Assembly: GCF_036687315.1 (NCBI RefSeq)
Contig: NZ_CP144683.1
Coordinates: 186,001-250,000, forward strand
DNA length: 64,000 nt
Direction of reading: 5' to 3'
Origin: Sphingopyxis sp. TUF1
GTDB taxonomy: Bacteria > Pseudomonadota > Alphaproteobacteria > Sphingomonadales > Sphingomonadaceae
Positions 8,740 to 16,579 of the stretch are shown piece after piece. Below the pieces are notes generated by a model that saw only the letters and a list, made by a program, of their open reading frames with translations, was not told the DNA's origin and searched no databases. Every line of letters begins with the position of its first letter. Position 1 is the first letter of the stretch. Made by a program: the position numbers and the translations under genes.

Positions 8740-9453
8740 TCAGCTTTCGCGCATGTGACCTTGCGCGATGCCCAGTGCATCGGACAATTGGTCGAAACTG
8801 GCGATCCGCATGGCCGGAGCGTGATCAGGGGTTGGCGGCCCGCTGTTATGCAGCCCGCCCTTTCTTGAGATCTGAACGGTAGTCCAGCCCAGTTGGTTGG
8901 GTGCCAGAAAATCCTTGGCGGCATTGTCAGCAATATAGACGAAGCGGCGGGGTTTGCCCTCGAAGGCGTCGGCGATCAAGCGGAAGGCGCGCGGGTGCGG
9001 CTTCCAATAATCGCGCCCCCACACGTCGGTCACGACGATCGGGTAAAATCCCAATTCGCCAAGCCGCAAGGCTGCGATCTTATTTTCCTGCGCTTCGCGA
9101 AAACCGTCGGTTACGAGCGCCAATCCGCCTAGCCCATGGGCACCATGCAGGAACTCCTGCACATCGTCGCGGATTGCAATCGCCGGTTTGTGGCCGCGGT
9201 AGACCGAGACCATTTGTTGGATCAGGTCGCTGTCCCCGGTCACGCCCAATTGCTGTAGCGCAACGTCAAAAATCCGTTCCCTGTGGCCCGTCTGAAACAA
9301 TTGCCATGCGACACGTCCGAAGTCTGGCAGCGACAATTGTTTTTCGGCCCAGCCACCCACGGCTTCGAACCCGCTCGCGACATAGTCGCGCTCCAGATAG
9401 AGCGTATCGTCGAGGTCACAGACTAGGACGAAGGGGTGGCCCGCATTATCCAT
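8740..9453 (-). CDS. HAD-superfamily hydrolase
   Basis: The protein has 237 residues. Motif I is LVCDLDDTLY (nucleophile and acid Asp); motif II is VTDGF; Lys and the late acidic motif are seen in WKPHPRAF and FVYIADNAAKDF. This matches a small phosphatase of the haloacid-dehalogenase group with a helical cap. It sits 3 bases after the ATP-grasp gene and 4 bases before a glycosyltransferase gene, so it probably acts on a phosphorylated intermediate of the same sugar or side-group pathway. The substrate cannot be told from sequence. Confidence 0.85.
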   Translation of the reverse strand: MDNAGHPFVLVCDLDDTLYLERDYVASGFEAVGGWAEKQLSLPDFGRVAWQLFQTGHRERIFDVALQQLGVTGDSDLIQQMVSVYRGHKPAIAIRDDVQEFLHGAHGLGGLALVTDGFREAQENKIAALRLGELGFYPIVVTDVWGRDYWKPHPRAFRLIADAFEGKPRRFVYIADNAAKDFLAPNQLGWTTVQISRKGGLHNSGPPTPDHAPAMRIASFDQLSDALGIAQGHMRES

Positions 9454-9456
9454 GGT

Positions 9457-10449
9457 TCATGTTTGGCTGAAAACGGCCGCATCATAGCGAAGCATCCGAA
9501 TATCTTCGCGCCAATCGTCACTTGTAGTCGACTCGAGTCCAGCTGTTTCCTCGAGCAGCCAGCGCGCGAAAGGGGCACCGGCAGCGTGCGCAAGAGGATA
9601 GCCACCGCCAAATCGGGCGTTAATCTCAAAAACGAAGGGCCCGTCATCGGTAACGATCGCCTGAAAACAGATGACGCCTCTTACCCCTTCCAGCGAGCTG
9701 CCCAATTCCCAGCCGATACGGCAAAGCTCGCGATGTCGTTCGGTAACGCCTTTTTCCACCTCGCCCGCCCGCGTTCTCACCCGGCGATGCGGTATCACGG
9801 TCCGGACCTTGCCGTTCCGGTCGAAGAACATGTTGATCGTATATTCGGGGCCCGACAGCAATTGCTGAACGATCAAGGGCTCGGACTCGGCGGCCGGGAG
9901 GTCGTCTGCCGAAGTCGCAATCGAGATCAATCGGCTCGCGCTGCCATGGTTTGGTTTTACGATCATCGGCCATGAATGACGGGCGGGATCGTTCCGGACG
10001 ACCGCGAGCGGAAATGTTGCAGGTGTCGCGATGTTAATGGCGCCGAGTGCTTGTGCCGTTGCCATCTTGTCGCGCGCCATCCGCACGAATGAAGGCTCCC
10101 CCACGCTGACCCAAATGCCCTCCGCGCGAAAACGATCGAGGCTCTCGCTCAGCGCCAGCAGTTCGGTGTCGATCGTGGGAACCAACAGATCGACGCCGTG
10201 GGCCGAGCATAGCGACAGCAGCGCGGGGACATAGTCTGCGCTGTCGGCGCGCGGAACAGCAAAGGAACGATTGGCCAACTGGCACGCCGCGCTCCACTCG
10301 GGCTCAAGGTCGCACGCAAGAATGGTCAGCGAAATACCGAGTTCGGCGGCGGATGCCCGAAAGCACTGCAACAACTCGCCGCGCCGCCCGGCGGAGCTGA
10401 TCATCATCGTCAGCTTGCCGCGGCGCTCGACTTCTCCTCCGTTTGCCAT
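9457..10449 (-). CDS. ATP-grasp enzyme of the carbamoyl-phosphate-synthase-like group
   Basis: The protein has 330 residues. It has a PreATP-grasp Rossmann-like start (MMISSAGRRGELLQCF), a central ATP-grasp region with MIVKPNHGSASRLISI, and the metal-binding end FEINARFGGGYPLAHAAG. ATP-grasp enzymes join a carboxylate to an amine through an acyl phosphate. In an EPS operon this suggests that an amino acid or similar acid is joined to an amino sugar (inference). The start codon overlaps the PIG-L stop as TGATG, so the two are translationally coupled. Confidence 0.87.
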   Translation of the reverse strand: MANGGEVERRGKLTMMISSAGRRGELLQCFRASAAELGISLTILACDLEPEWSAACQLANRSFAVPRADSADYVPALLSLCSAHGVDLLVPTIDTELLALSESLDRFRAEGIWVSVGEPSFVRMARDKMATAQALGAINIATPATFPLAVVRNDPARHSWPMIVKPNHGSASRLISIATSADDLPAAESEPLIVQQLLSGPEYTINMFFDRNGKVRTVIPHRRVRTRAGEVEKGVTERHRELCRIGWELGSSLEGVRGVICFQAIVTDDGPFVFEINARFGGGYPLAHAAGAPFARWLLEETAGLESTTSDDWREDIRMLRYDAAVFSQT

Positions 10450-11135
10450 CAGCCGTCGATCTCGCGCACCAGCACAAAGGCTTCGGCCGCCGGCACATGG
10501 ACGCAGGCTCCCCGCAGTTCGGCGAGCGCCGTCAGCGCACGCACCGACCGCTCATTCGGAAATTCCTTGACCTGCGAGGCCACCCTTTCGAAAGCTGCGA
10601 TCTTTTTTTCCAGATACCCGTCGATGGAAATGAAGATATTCGGGACGAAGGAGGGGCTGAGGTATGGCGCGTCCCAATTGGTTTCTGAAACGGTCTCATA
10701 CGCCAGGATGCGGCACGGGCGAAACCCGCCCGTCGGCCGCGAAGCGACCATCGCGGCCGCGAATACGAGCTGATGGTCGACATGGATATCGCCGACAAAT
10801 GGCACAAATATCGTGTCCGGTTGAACGTCGAGCATGACCTTGCGAACCGCCGCATTGAGTTCCGCCTGCGGTACCCGATCGAGCGCAGCGGCGGGCAGAT
10901 CGAGGAAATGACTGTTCCGGACACCCAACAGGGCATGCGATGCCTTGGCTTCCGCCACGACCTGCTCCACCTGTTCGGGTGGGTAGGCGGGCGGCATTCC
11001 CCGCGTCACGATCGCCACATCGACCGGTTTGCCGCTGGCCGTCAGACGCGCAATCACCCCGCCGCACCCGAGCACCTCGTCATCGGGGTGCGGCGCCAGC
11101 ACCAATGTCGTTTTGATACGATCGATCAAGCTCAT
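10449..11135 (-). CDS. PIG-L family N-deacetylase
   Basis: The protein has 228 residues. The zinc-binding signature APHPDDEVLGCGG is near residue 15, and the second metal motif HVDHQ is near residue 118. The family removes N-acetyl groups from GlcNAc-type sugars (GlcNAc-PI, LmbE, MshB). It overlaps the formyltransferase gene by 4 bases upstream and the ATP-grasp gene by 1 base downstream. Its product would be a free amine that either neighbour could then modify. This is an inference from gene order; the actual substrate is unknown. Confidence 0.9.
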   Translation of the reverse strand: MSLIDRIKTTLVLAPHPDDEVLGCGGVIARLTASGKPVDVAIVTRGMPPAYPPEQVEQVVAEAKASHALLGVRNSHFLDLPAAALDRVPQAELNAAVRKVMLDVQPDTIFVPFVGDIHVDHQLVFAAAMVASRPTGGFRPCRILAYETVSETNWDAPYLSPSFVPNIFISIDGYLEKKIAAFERVASQVKEFPNERSVRALTALAELRGACVHVPAAEAFVLVREIDG

Positions 11136-12046
11136 GCCGGCCTTCCCAGAACCGCGTGCAACGGCGGCAGATTGCCGTCGGGCACAGATTCAAAGTCGTC
11201 GATGTCGATGATCATACCGTCGCCGCACATCACGGAAAATTTTCCATCCTCGCGCGCGACGATCTGTCCCGGCAACGCGTGCAAACCCGCACCATGTCTG
11301 ATCTCCGATCTATGGATGATGATGCGACGATCTTTAAAACCGGTGAACGCGCCGGGATAAGGACGTCCCACCGCCCGGATCAAGCGATCGATCTCGCTTG
11401 CCGATCCCCGCCAGTCGATCCTGCCATCCTCCGGAACGCGTTTGGTCGCATAGGTAGCGCAGTCCGAATCCTGCTTCTGGCGAATCTCATCGCCGACGTG
11501 CAGCGCCGGCAGGGCGAGATCAAGAATGCCGCGCAACGCCCCCATATGCTTCTCGTACAACGTCGCCGCGGTCTCCCGCGGCGCAACATGGAAGAATTTT
11601 TGCGCCAGGATATCACCGGAATCGACACCGTCGTCGATCCAGAACAGGGTCGATGCGGTAATCTTCTCATCCAGCAGGATCGTCCACGGCAAGGCCGCCC
11701 GGCCACGCAGCCGGGGCAAGGCCGCCGGATGATAGCCGATGACGTTACCCCTTGCGGCGGCCCGGAACTCCGGGCCGCATATCTGCGACCAGCCGATGAC
11801 GAAGGTATAGTCGGGGGCAAGTTCCTCGACCGCCCTGCATGTGTCTTCGCTATTGCTGTTACTGGCGTAGATGATCCGCGCCCCGACCTTCTCGGCGTCG
11901 GGACCGAGATCGACGAAATCGGAATGCCGTTCCGATTTGTCGCGGGGAAGCGTCACCAGCCCGCAAACGCTCCAGCCTGCGGCTGCCGCGATTGTCCGAA
12001 TGGCGACCTGCGTACCTTCAACCGCGCCGACGATCAAAGCCCGCAT
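11132..12046 (-). CDS. Formyltransferase-family protein (sugar N-formyltransferase candidate)
   Basis: The protein has 304 residues from the ATG at 12046, which follows a strong GGGGAGGGG ribosome-binding site. The N-terminal catalytic fold of the methionyl-tRNA/ArnA formyltransferases is clear: YHPAALPRLRGRAALPW and FWIDDGVDSGDILAQ. A C-terminal region follows (RPYPGAFTGFKDRRIIIH, typical of Fmt_C). In Fmt, PurN and ArnA the catalytic triad is Asn-x-His plus Asp. Here the His and Asp are kept but the Asn position is Gly (GYH). With a dehydratase and aminotransferase in the divergent operon, N-formylation of a 4-amino sugar is a plausible role. Confidence 0.82.
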   Translation of the reverse strand: MRALIVGAVEGTQVAIRTIAAAAGWSVCGLVTLPRDKSERHSDFVDLGPDAEKVGARIIYASNSNSEDTCRAVEELAPDYTFVIGWSQICGPEFRAAARGNVIGYHPAALPRLRGRAALPWTILLDEKITASTLFWIDDGVDSGDILAQKFFHVAPRETAATLYEKHMGALRGILDLALPALHVGDEIRQKQDSDCATYATKRVPEDGRIDWRGSASEIDRLIRAVGRPYPGAFTGFKDRRIIIHRSEIRHGAGLHALPGQIVAREDGKFSVMCGDGMIIDIDDFESVPDGNLPPLHAVLGRPA

Positions 12047-13823
12047 GTCCCCTCCCCGCTTCCCGATTGTCCACCCGGTCATCGCGCACGATGACCATGA
12101 AAGTCCGCATCAGGATCGCCATATCGGTTTTCCAGCTGCGATTCATCACATACCAGTTGTCCAGCGCCAGCTTTTCCTTCTGGCCAAGCAGCGGGCCGCC
12201 ACGAATTTGGGCCCATCCTGTCAGTCCGGGACGAATGGCGCAACGCGTCAATCCGTCGGCGCCGAAATCGCGAATGGTTTCGGGAAGCAGGGGCCGGGGG
12301 CCAAAAAGGCTCATCTCGCCGCGCAGCACGTTCCACAACTCAGGAAATTCATCGATCCGGAAGCGACGCAGGAACCTGCCGAAATCGGTGGTGCGTTCGC
12401 TATCCGACAGCAATTTTCCTTCGGCATCGCGCGCATCGGTCATGGTGCGGAATTTGACGAGGGTAAAAACCCGCCCCGTCAAGCCGACCCGTTGCTGGCG
12501 AAACAGAACCGGCCGCCCCAGCGCCACCGCGACCATCAGGCCAACGATCAACAGGAAAGGCGACAGCACCGCCAGTCCGAGCGCGGCAACGACTATATCG
12601 ACGAACCGGCGCATCCTGGACCCATGGGACGATCCGGCGGAACCGGCATCGCCGTGCGAGAGGCCATGGCCGTCAGGCAGGGCCGCAGAATTTGGCGCGG
12701 AGCGATCAAGGCCCATGTTGCCAAGCAGGATCGCATTGACGCGGTGGACGTCGAAATACTCTTCGGCAATCTTCCGTGACGCAGCGCCGTAACGTTCACA
12801 CAGTCCGGGATCCTCGGCCATTTTTTCCATCGCCGCCGCCAGAGCCGCGACGTCACGCGGCGGCACCAATATCCCATTGGTATCCTTGGTCACAGTTTCG
12901 CGGCATCCGGGCGTATCGGTGGTGATGATTGCCCTTCCCGTCGCCATCGCTTCGAGGATGGTACGCGGCAGGCCCTCACGATAATATGTGGGCAGCACGA
13001 AAACCGTGCAATCGGCGAGGAAAGGCTGCACATCGGATGTCGAGCCGAGATATTCGATCAACCCTTGCGACTGCCAGCTATCCAGCTCTTTTTGGGAAAT
13101 ATTGCTGGGGTTTGCGTCGAAGGGCCCGAGCAACAGAAACCGGGCTTCAGGAAATCTACGTCGCACGATCGCCGCAGCCGCGGCAAACTCGCCGGGCCCC
13201 TTGTCGCGAAGCAGCCGCGCAATCATCAGAAATCTGGGCGGCCCAGGCGGCAGCGGTTGATGCCGGAAACGCGACAGGTCGATGCCCGAACCCGGCACCT
13301 GGATCGCCCTCTGCTCCGGTGCCAGAATCCCGTTGTCGCGCATTTCGTCATTGTCGTCGCGATTAAAAACGAACACGCCCGACGCCTTAGCAACCGCGGC
13401 GCGATACAAAAGGCTGACAATCTTTTTAAGGACGCGCGACCGCACGCCGCCGTCGCCGGAAAATGCATGCCCCAGCCCGCTGCACATGGCGAAATAGCGG
13501 ATGCCGCCCACGAGCCGGGCCGCGAGCCCGCCATAGATGATCGGCTTTTGCGTATAGGCGAGGACGACGTCGGGCCGTTCCTTGCGCATCAGTGAAACCA
13601 TATCCCACAGCGTCACCGTATCGGCAAACGGGTTCATGCCTGCCCGCGCCATTCGCATCGTACGAAAGCCAATGCCCCGGTCCGCGAGCCAATCGCGCAC
13701 CTGTGCGTTCTCATCCGGGGCGCTGGCGATGACCTGATGCCCGGCGTCGACCATCGCGGTCAGCAACGTGCCGCGAAAGTTCGTCAGGGAATACGCCAGG
13801 CTGGATAATACGAGTATCTTCAT
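12018..13823 (-). CDS. Fusion: GT4 glycosyltransferase + phosphoglycosyl transferase
   Basis: The protein has 601 residues and two catalytic modules. Residues 1 to ~370 are a GT-B glycosyltransferase close to the PglA group (LSSLAYSLTNFRGTLL, YTQKPIIYGGLAARL, PGSGIDLSRF, then YREGLPRTILEAMATG). After a Gly/Ser/His-rich linker (~375-400), residues ~402-600 form a bacterial sugar transferase of the PglC/WcaJ-core type. That part has a re-entrant membrane helix, KFRTMTDARD, the DEFPELWNVLRGEMSLFGPRP block and the late RPGLTGWAQI. The C-terminal domain would load a sugar phosphate onto undecaprenyl phosphate and the N-terminal domain would add the second sugar. It overlaps its neighbours by 4 and 29 bases. 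Confidence 0.93.
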   Translation of the reverse strand: MKILVLSSLAYSLTNFRGTLLTAMVDAGHQVIASAPDENAQVRDWLADRGIGFRTMRMARAGMNPFADTVTLWDMVSLMRKERPDVVLAYTQKPIIYGGLAARLVGGIRYFAMCSGLGHAFSGDGGVRSRVLKKIVSLLYRAAVAKASGVFVFNRDDNDEMRDNGILAPEQRAIQVPGSGIDLSRFRHQPLPPGPPRFLMIARLLRDKGPGEFAAAAAIVRRRFPEARFLLLGPFDANPSNISQKELDSWQSQGLIEYLGSTSDVQPFLADCTVFVLPTYYREGLPRTILEAMATGRAIITTDTPGCRETVTKDTNGILVPPRDVAALAAAMEKMAEDPGLCERYGAASRKIAEEYFDVHRVNAILLGNMGLDRSAPNSAALPDGHGLSHGDAGSAGSSHGSRMRRFVDIVVAALGLAVLSPFLLIVGLMVAVALGRPVLFRQQRVGLTGRVFTLVKFRTMTDARDAEGKLLSDSERTTDFGRFLRRFRIDEFPELWNVLRGEMSLFGPRPLLPETIRDFGADGLTRCAIRPGLTGWAQIRGGPLLGQKEKLALDNWYVMNRSWKTDMAILMRTFMVIVRDDRVDNREAGRGHAGFDRRRG

Positions 13824-15013
13824 TGTCGCTGCGCACTCTTCCTGTCGTCTTTGGATAGCGGCATCATACCGGAATTGCCCTTCCTGCAGGCGAGATCGTG
13901 GTGCATCTCGTCATAGCGGCTGGCGATCTCCTTAAGGCTGTAATTCGCCTTGCCGCGATATCTTCCCGCCGATCCCAGCGACTTGCGCCCACCGGGGCCC
14001 AGCGAGGCGATTTCCGCCAATGCCATTGCAAACGCCTCGGCATCTCCCGGCGGCACGACAATGCCGCAGTCCGCAACGATCGAGGCGCTGTCCCCGACGT
14101 CGGTTGCGACAACGGGTACCTCGCAGGCCAGCGCCTCACCGATGACATTCGGGAACCCTTCTCCCCAGGCGGACGCGACGGCAAGTATATCGAGTCCCGG
14201 GAGCAGATCGGCAACATCCGCCCTTGCCCCGCAAACGCTGATCCGATCGGCGGGTAAAAGTCGGGCCATTTTGTCCCGCAGATCTTGGGGAGGCGTTGCC
14301 AGGCCCTCACCGATCATCAGCAGATGCAAATCATGACCCTGCGCCCGCGCCCGCGCGACCGCTTCGACCAGCATGGCATGGTCTTTCATCGGATGAAGAC
14401 GGGCGATTTTTCCGACCAGCACCGCGTCCGGGTCGATCCCGAATTCGAGGTTGAGACGCTTTCGCGCCTCGCCGTTCGGCCTGAAGAGGTCAAAATCGAA
14501 TCCGTTGGGCAACACCAAAGCATTGTCGGCCGAGTAGCCGACATTCTGGTGCTGGGTCGCCGCCACCGCGGAATTATAGACGATCGCCGAGGGGCGCCCG
14601 GAGATGGCGGCGCTCAGTTTCAAGAGCGCCCGCGTGCGCCAGTTCTCCCGCTTGGTATCGGCCAACGAATGCCGGACATTCCAGACAAGCGGCAGGTTGG
14701 ACGCCAGCACGGCATGGGCAAAGCTGGCGGCGAGATTGCCGTGATACATCCATCCGTGGAGAAGGTCGGGGCGAATGAGGTTGACCAGCCGGACGAGACG
14801 GAGGGCGTCCAATGGCCCGGGAAGCCAGTGTTTCATGCCGAGCGTGTAGACCTGGACACCCAGCGCCTTGATCTGCGCCGCCTTGGGTCCCGGCCGCATC
14901 AGCGAGAGAACGACATGCTTCGTGCCGTCGGCACGGTGATTTTCGAGATATTTGCACAACATCGTCTCGGCGCCGCCGACGTTGAGGGCGGTTATGACGT
15001 GAAGCACGATCAT
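13820..15013 (-). CDS. GT4-family glycosyltransferase
   Basis: The protein has 397 residues. The N-terminal HVITALNVGGAETMLCKYLE, mid-region VGKIARLHPMKDHAMLVEA and C-terminal ASAWGEGFPNVIGEALACEVPVV are standard GT4 landmarks. It starts within the stop of the upstream glycosyltransferase (ATGA overlap) and its own stop overlaps the fusion gene by 4 bases. It should add one sugar to the lipid-linked EPS unit in the cytoplasm. The donor sugar cannot be deduced. Confidence 0.9.
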   Translation of the reverse strand: MIVLHVITALNVGGAETMLCKYLENHRADGTKHVVLSLMRPGPKAAQIKALGVQVYTLGMKHWLPGPLDALRLVRLVNLIRPDLLHGWMYHGNLAASFAHAVLASNLPLVWNVRHSLADTKRENWRTRALLKLSAAISGRPSAIVYNSAVAATQHQNVGYSADNALVLPNGFDFDLFRPNGEARKRLNLEFGIDPDAVLVGKIARLHPMKDHAMLVEAVARARAQGHDLHLLMIGEGLATPPQDLRDKMARLLPADRISVCGARADVADLLPGLDILAVASAWGEGFPNVIGEALACEVPVVATDVGDSASIVADCGIVVPPGDAEAFAMALAEIASLGPGGRKSLGSAGRYRGKANYSLKEIASRYDEMHHDLACRKGNSGMMPLSKDDRKSAQRQ

Positions 15014-16170
15014 CGCGCCATCCTCGCCACGTTGATCCGATCATAAATCGCTTCCACGCCGCGGACGTGCGTTTCAATCCCAAAACTCGCCAGGGCATGC
15101 TCCTTCGCATTCGAGCGAATCGACTGTGCGAGAGCCGGATCGTGCAGAAGGGAAAGCAAGGCGCGCGCCAGCGCCTCGGGATCGTCGGGGGTTGCCAGCA
15201 AACCTGTACGCCCGTCGTCGATCGCTTCGACATTTCCGCCCGATGCTGCCGCCACGATCGGAGTATCGACCAGCATCGCTTCGATCAGGGTTCGCCCGAA
15301 AGGTTCGTCGATCGCGGGGACCAGCAGAACATCGCAGCCAGCCAGCCAGGTTGCGCCCCGCTTGCGAAAGCCCATTAGGTGCACGCGTCCCTGCAAGCCA
15401 AGGCGCTCGATCGCTTCTTCCATCTGATGTTGCAGCCCGCGATCATGCTCCTCGCCGAACATTAGCCCATGGATCGGAATTTCGGGGTCGGCCTGTCTGA
15501 CTGCGGCAATCGTCTCGATGAACTTCAGGGGCCGCTTGCGATCGCTGAAATGGCCGAAAAAACCGACGAGCATGGCCTCGTCCGCCAATGCCAGCTCCGC
15601 GAGTGCCCGCCGCCGTCCGTCGGTTCTGTTCGTGTCGGCGATCGCGAGGTCGAACGGACTATGAATAACCGTACAGCGGCGCGCGGCAGAATAGCCCGAA
15701 CGAGATGGCGCGGCGAAGCGGGAGACCGATATGACTTGATTGGCCGTCAACGGGGCCAGAAAGCGCAGTCCGCGCGCATCGGGGTTGGCGCGATGGTGCC
15801 ACACGTGCGCAACCCCGCAGAGTCTTGCAGCGGAGCCCCACAAGGCGTGCATATGCCCCTCGTTCGTATGAACGATATCATAGTTGCCGCTGGACAGCAG
15901 TCGGACCGCTTCGCGGAAGATGCGGACCGAACCCAAAAAGCTCGGATTTCCCGAAAGATCGGGCAGTATCCGCTCGGGCGACTGGCCTGCATTTCGGGCC
16001 AGCCAATCGACGCGTCCGGTCTCGCCGATCAATATGACCTTCGGGTCGAACCGGCGCCGGTCGAGATTCTGGATCAGCGTCATCGCGGAAATATGGCTAC
16101 CACCGACTTCCCTGGCGCGATCTGCGATGGGAAAGCAAATTCGCAATGGTCGGCTTGCATTGCACGTCAT
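15010..16170 (-). CDS. GT4-family glycosyltransferase, first gene of the leftward EPS operon
   Basis: The protein has 386 residues from the ATG at 16170. The family N-terminus RICFPIADRAREVGGSHIS follows soon after. A longer frame can be read from a GTG at 16275, but the extra 35 residues look unlike the family. Later landmarks are LVGFFGHFSDRKRPLKFIE and VPAIDEPFGRTLIEAMLVDT. It heads the operon that runs to 7638, so its upstream region should contain the operon promoter. Confidence 0.85.
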   Translation of the reverse strand: MTCNASRPLRICFPIADRAREVGGSHISAMTLIQNLDRRRFDPKVILIGETGRVDWLARNAGQSPERILPDLSGNPSFLGSVRIFREAVRLLSSGNYDIVHTNEGHMHALWGSAARLCGVAHVWHHRANPDARGLRFLAPLTANQVISVSRFAAPSRSGYSAARRCTVIHSPFDLAIADTNRTDGRRRALAELALADEAMLVGFFGHFSDRKRPLKFIETIAAVRQADPEIPIHGLMFGEEHDRGLQHQMEEAIERLGLQGRVHLMGFRKRGATWLAGCDVLLVPAIDEPFGRTLIEAMLVDTPIVAAASGGNVEAIDDGRTGLLATPDDPEALARALLSLLHDPALAQSIRSNAKEHALASFGIETHVRGVEAIYDRINVARMAR

Positions 16171-16392
16171 CGGACCGTTTTTGACTCCACGATATCGGGT
16201 TGGACGGGGGCCCCGCGCCCATGGTGTTCCGGCTGCCGCTTTTTGACGATTGAGTCGAAGCCCCGCAATTTTCACAAATTAGCCATCGCCGGGAATTCGT
16301 GAAATGGAAACAAAGGGTCATGGAAGACGTGGGGACGTATTAGAATTCCGTGCCAATTGAACTACGCCACCCCGTCGCAGGGATGACTCTAA

Positions 16393-16423
16393 TACCAAAT
16401 GGGTAGGCAATAGCCATTTGGTA
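16393..16423. promoter_or_regulatory. Perfect dyad, candidate operator
   Basis: TACCAAATGG and CCATTTGGTA form a perfect inverted repeat with an 11-base spacer. Half-site centres are 21 bases apart, about two helical turns, as expected for a dimeric HTH regulator. It lies midway between the divergent operons. Confidence 0.6.
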
Positions 16424-16506
16424 CAGGCCGATTTCAACCAATTTTTGCAGACGGCGAATCTAGTTAAATGAGTGTAAACACCTTCAAGTGTGGGCGGGGA
16501 AGAACG

Positions 16507-16524
16507 GTTCTAAAGCGTTCTAAA
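16507..16524. repeat. Direct repeat GTTCTAAA with 10-base period
   Basis: GTTCTAAA occurs at 16507-16514 and 16517-16524, one helical turn apart, 56-73 bases before the dehydratase start. This is the right place for an activator site, or it may be chance. Confidence 0.35.
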
Positions 16525-16579
16525 AACTCGGTTCACGGGTGAAACAGTCGGTCGCGCGCTTATTTTAACAGGGGGCTTC

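Larger units (their letters stand above)
16171..16579. promoter_or_regulatory. Divergent promoter region of the two main EPS operons
   Basis: These 409 bases lie between the two largest operons of the locus. They contain a perfect 10-bp dyad (16393-16423), a 10-bp-period direct repeat (16507-16524) and a short tRNA-5'-half-like stretch on the minus strand (about 16335-16373). The region is clearly more AT-rich than its flanks. No coding sequence is convincing. Confidence 0.6.
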
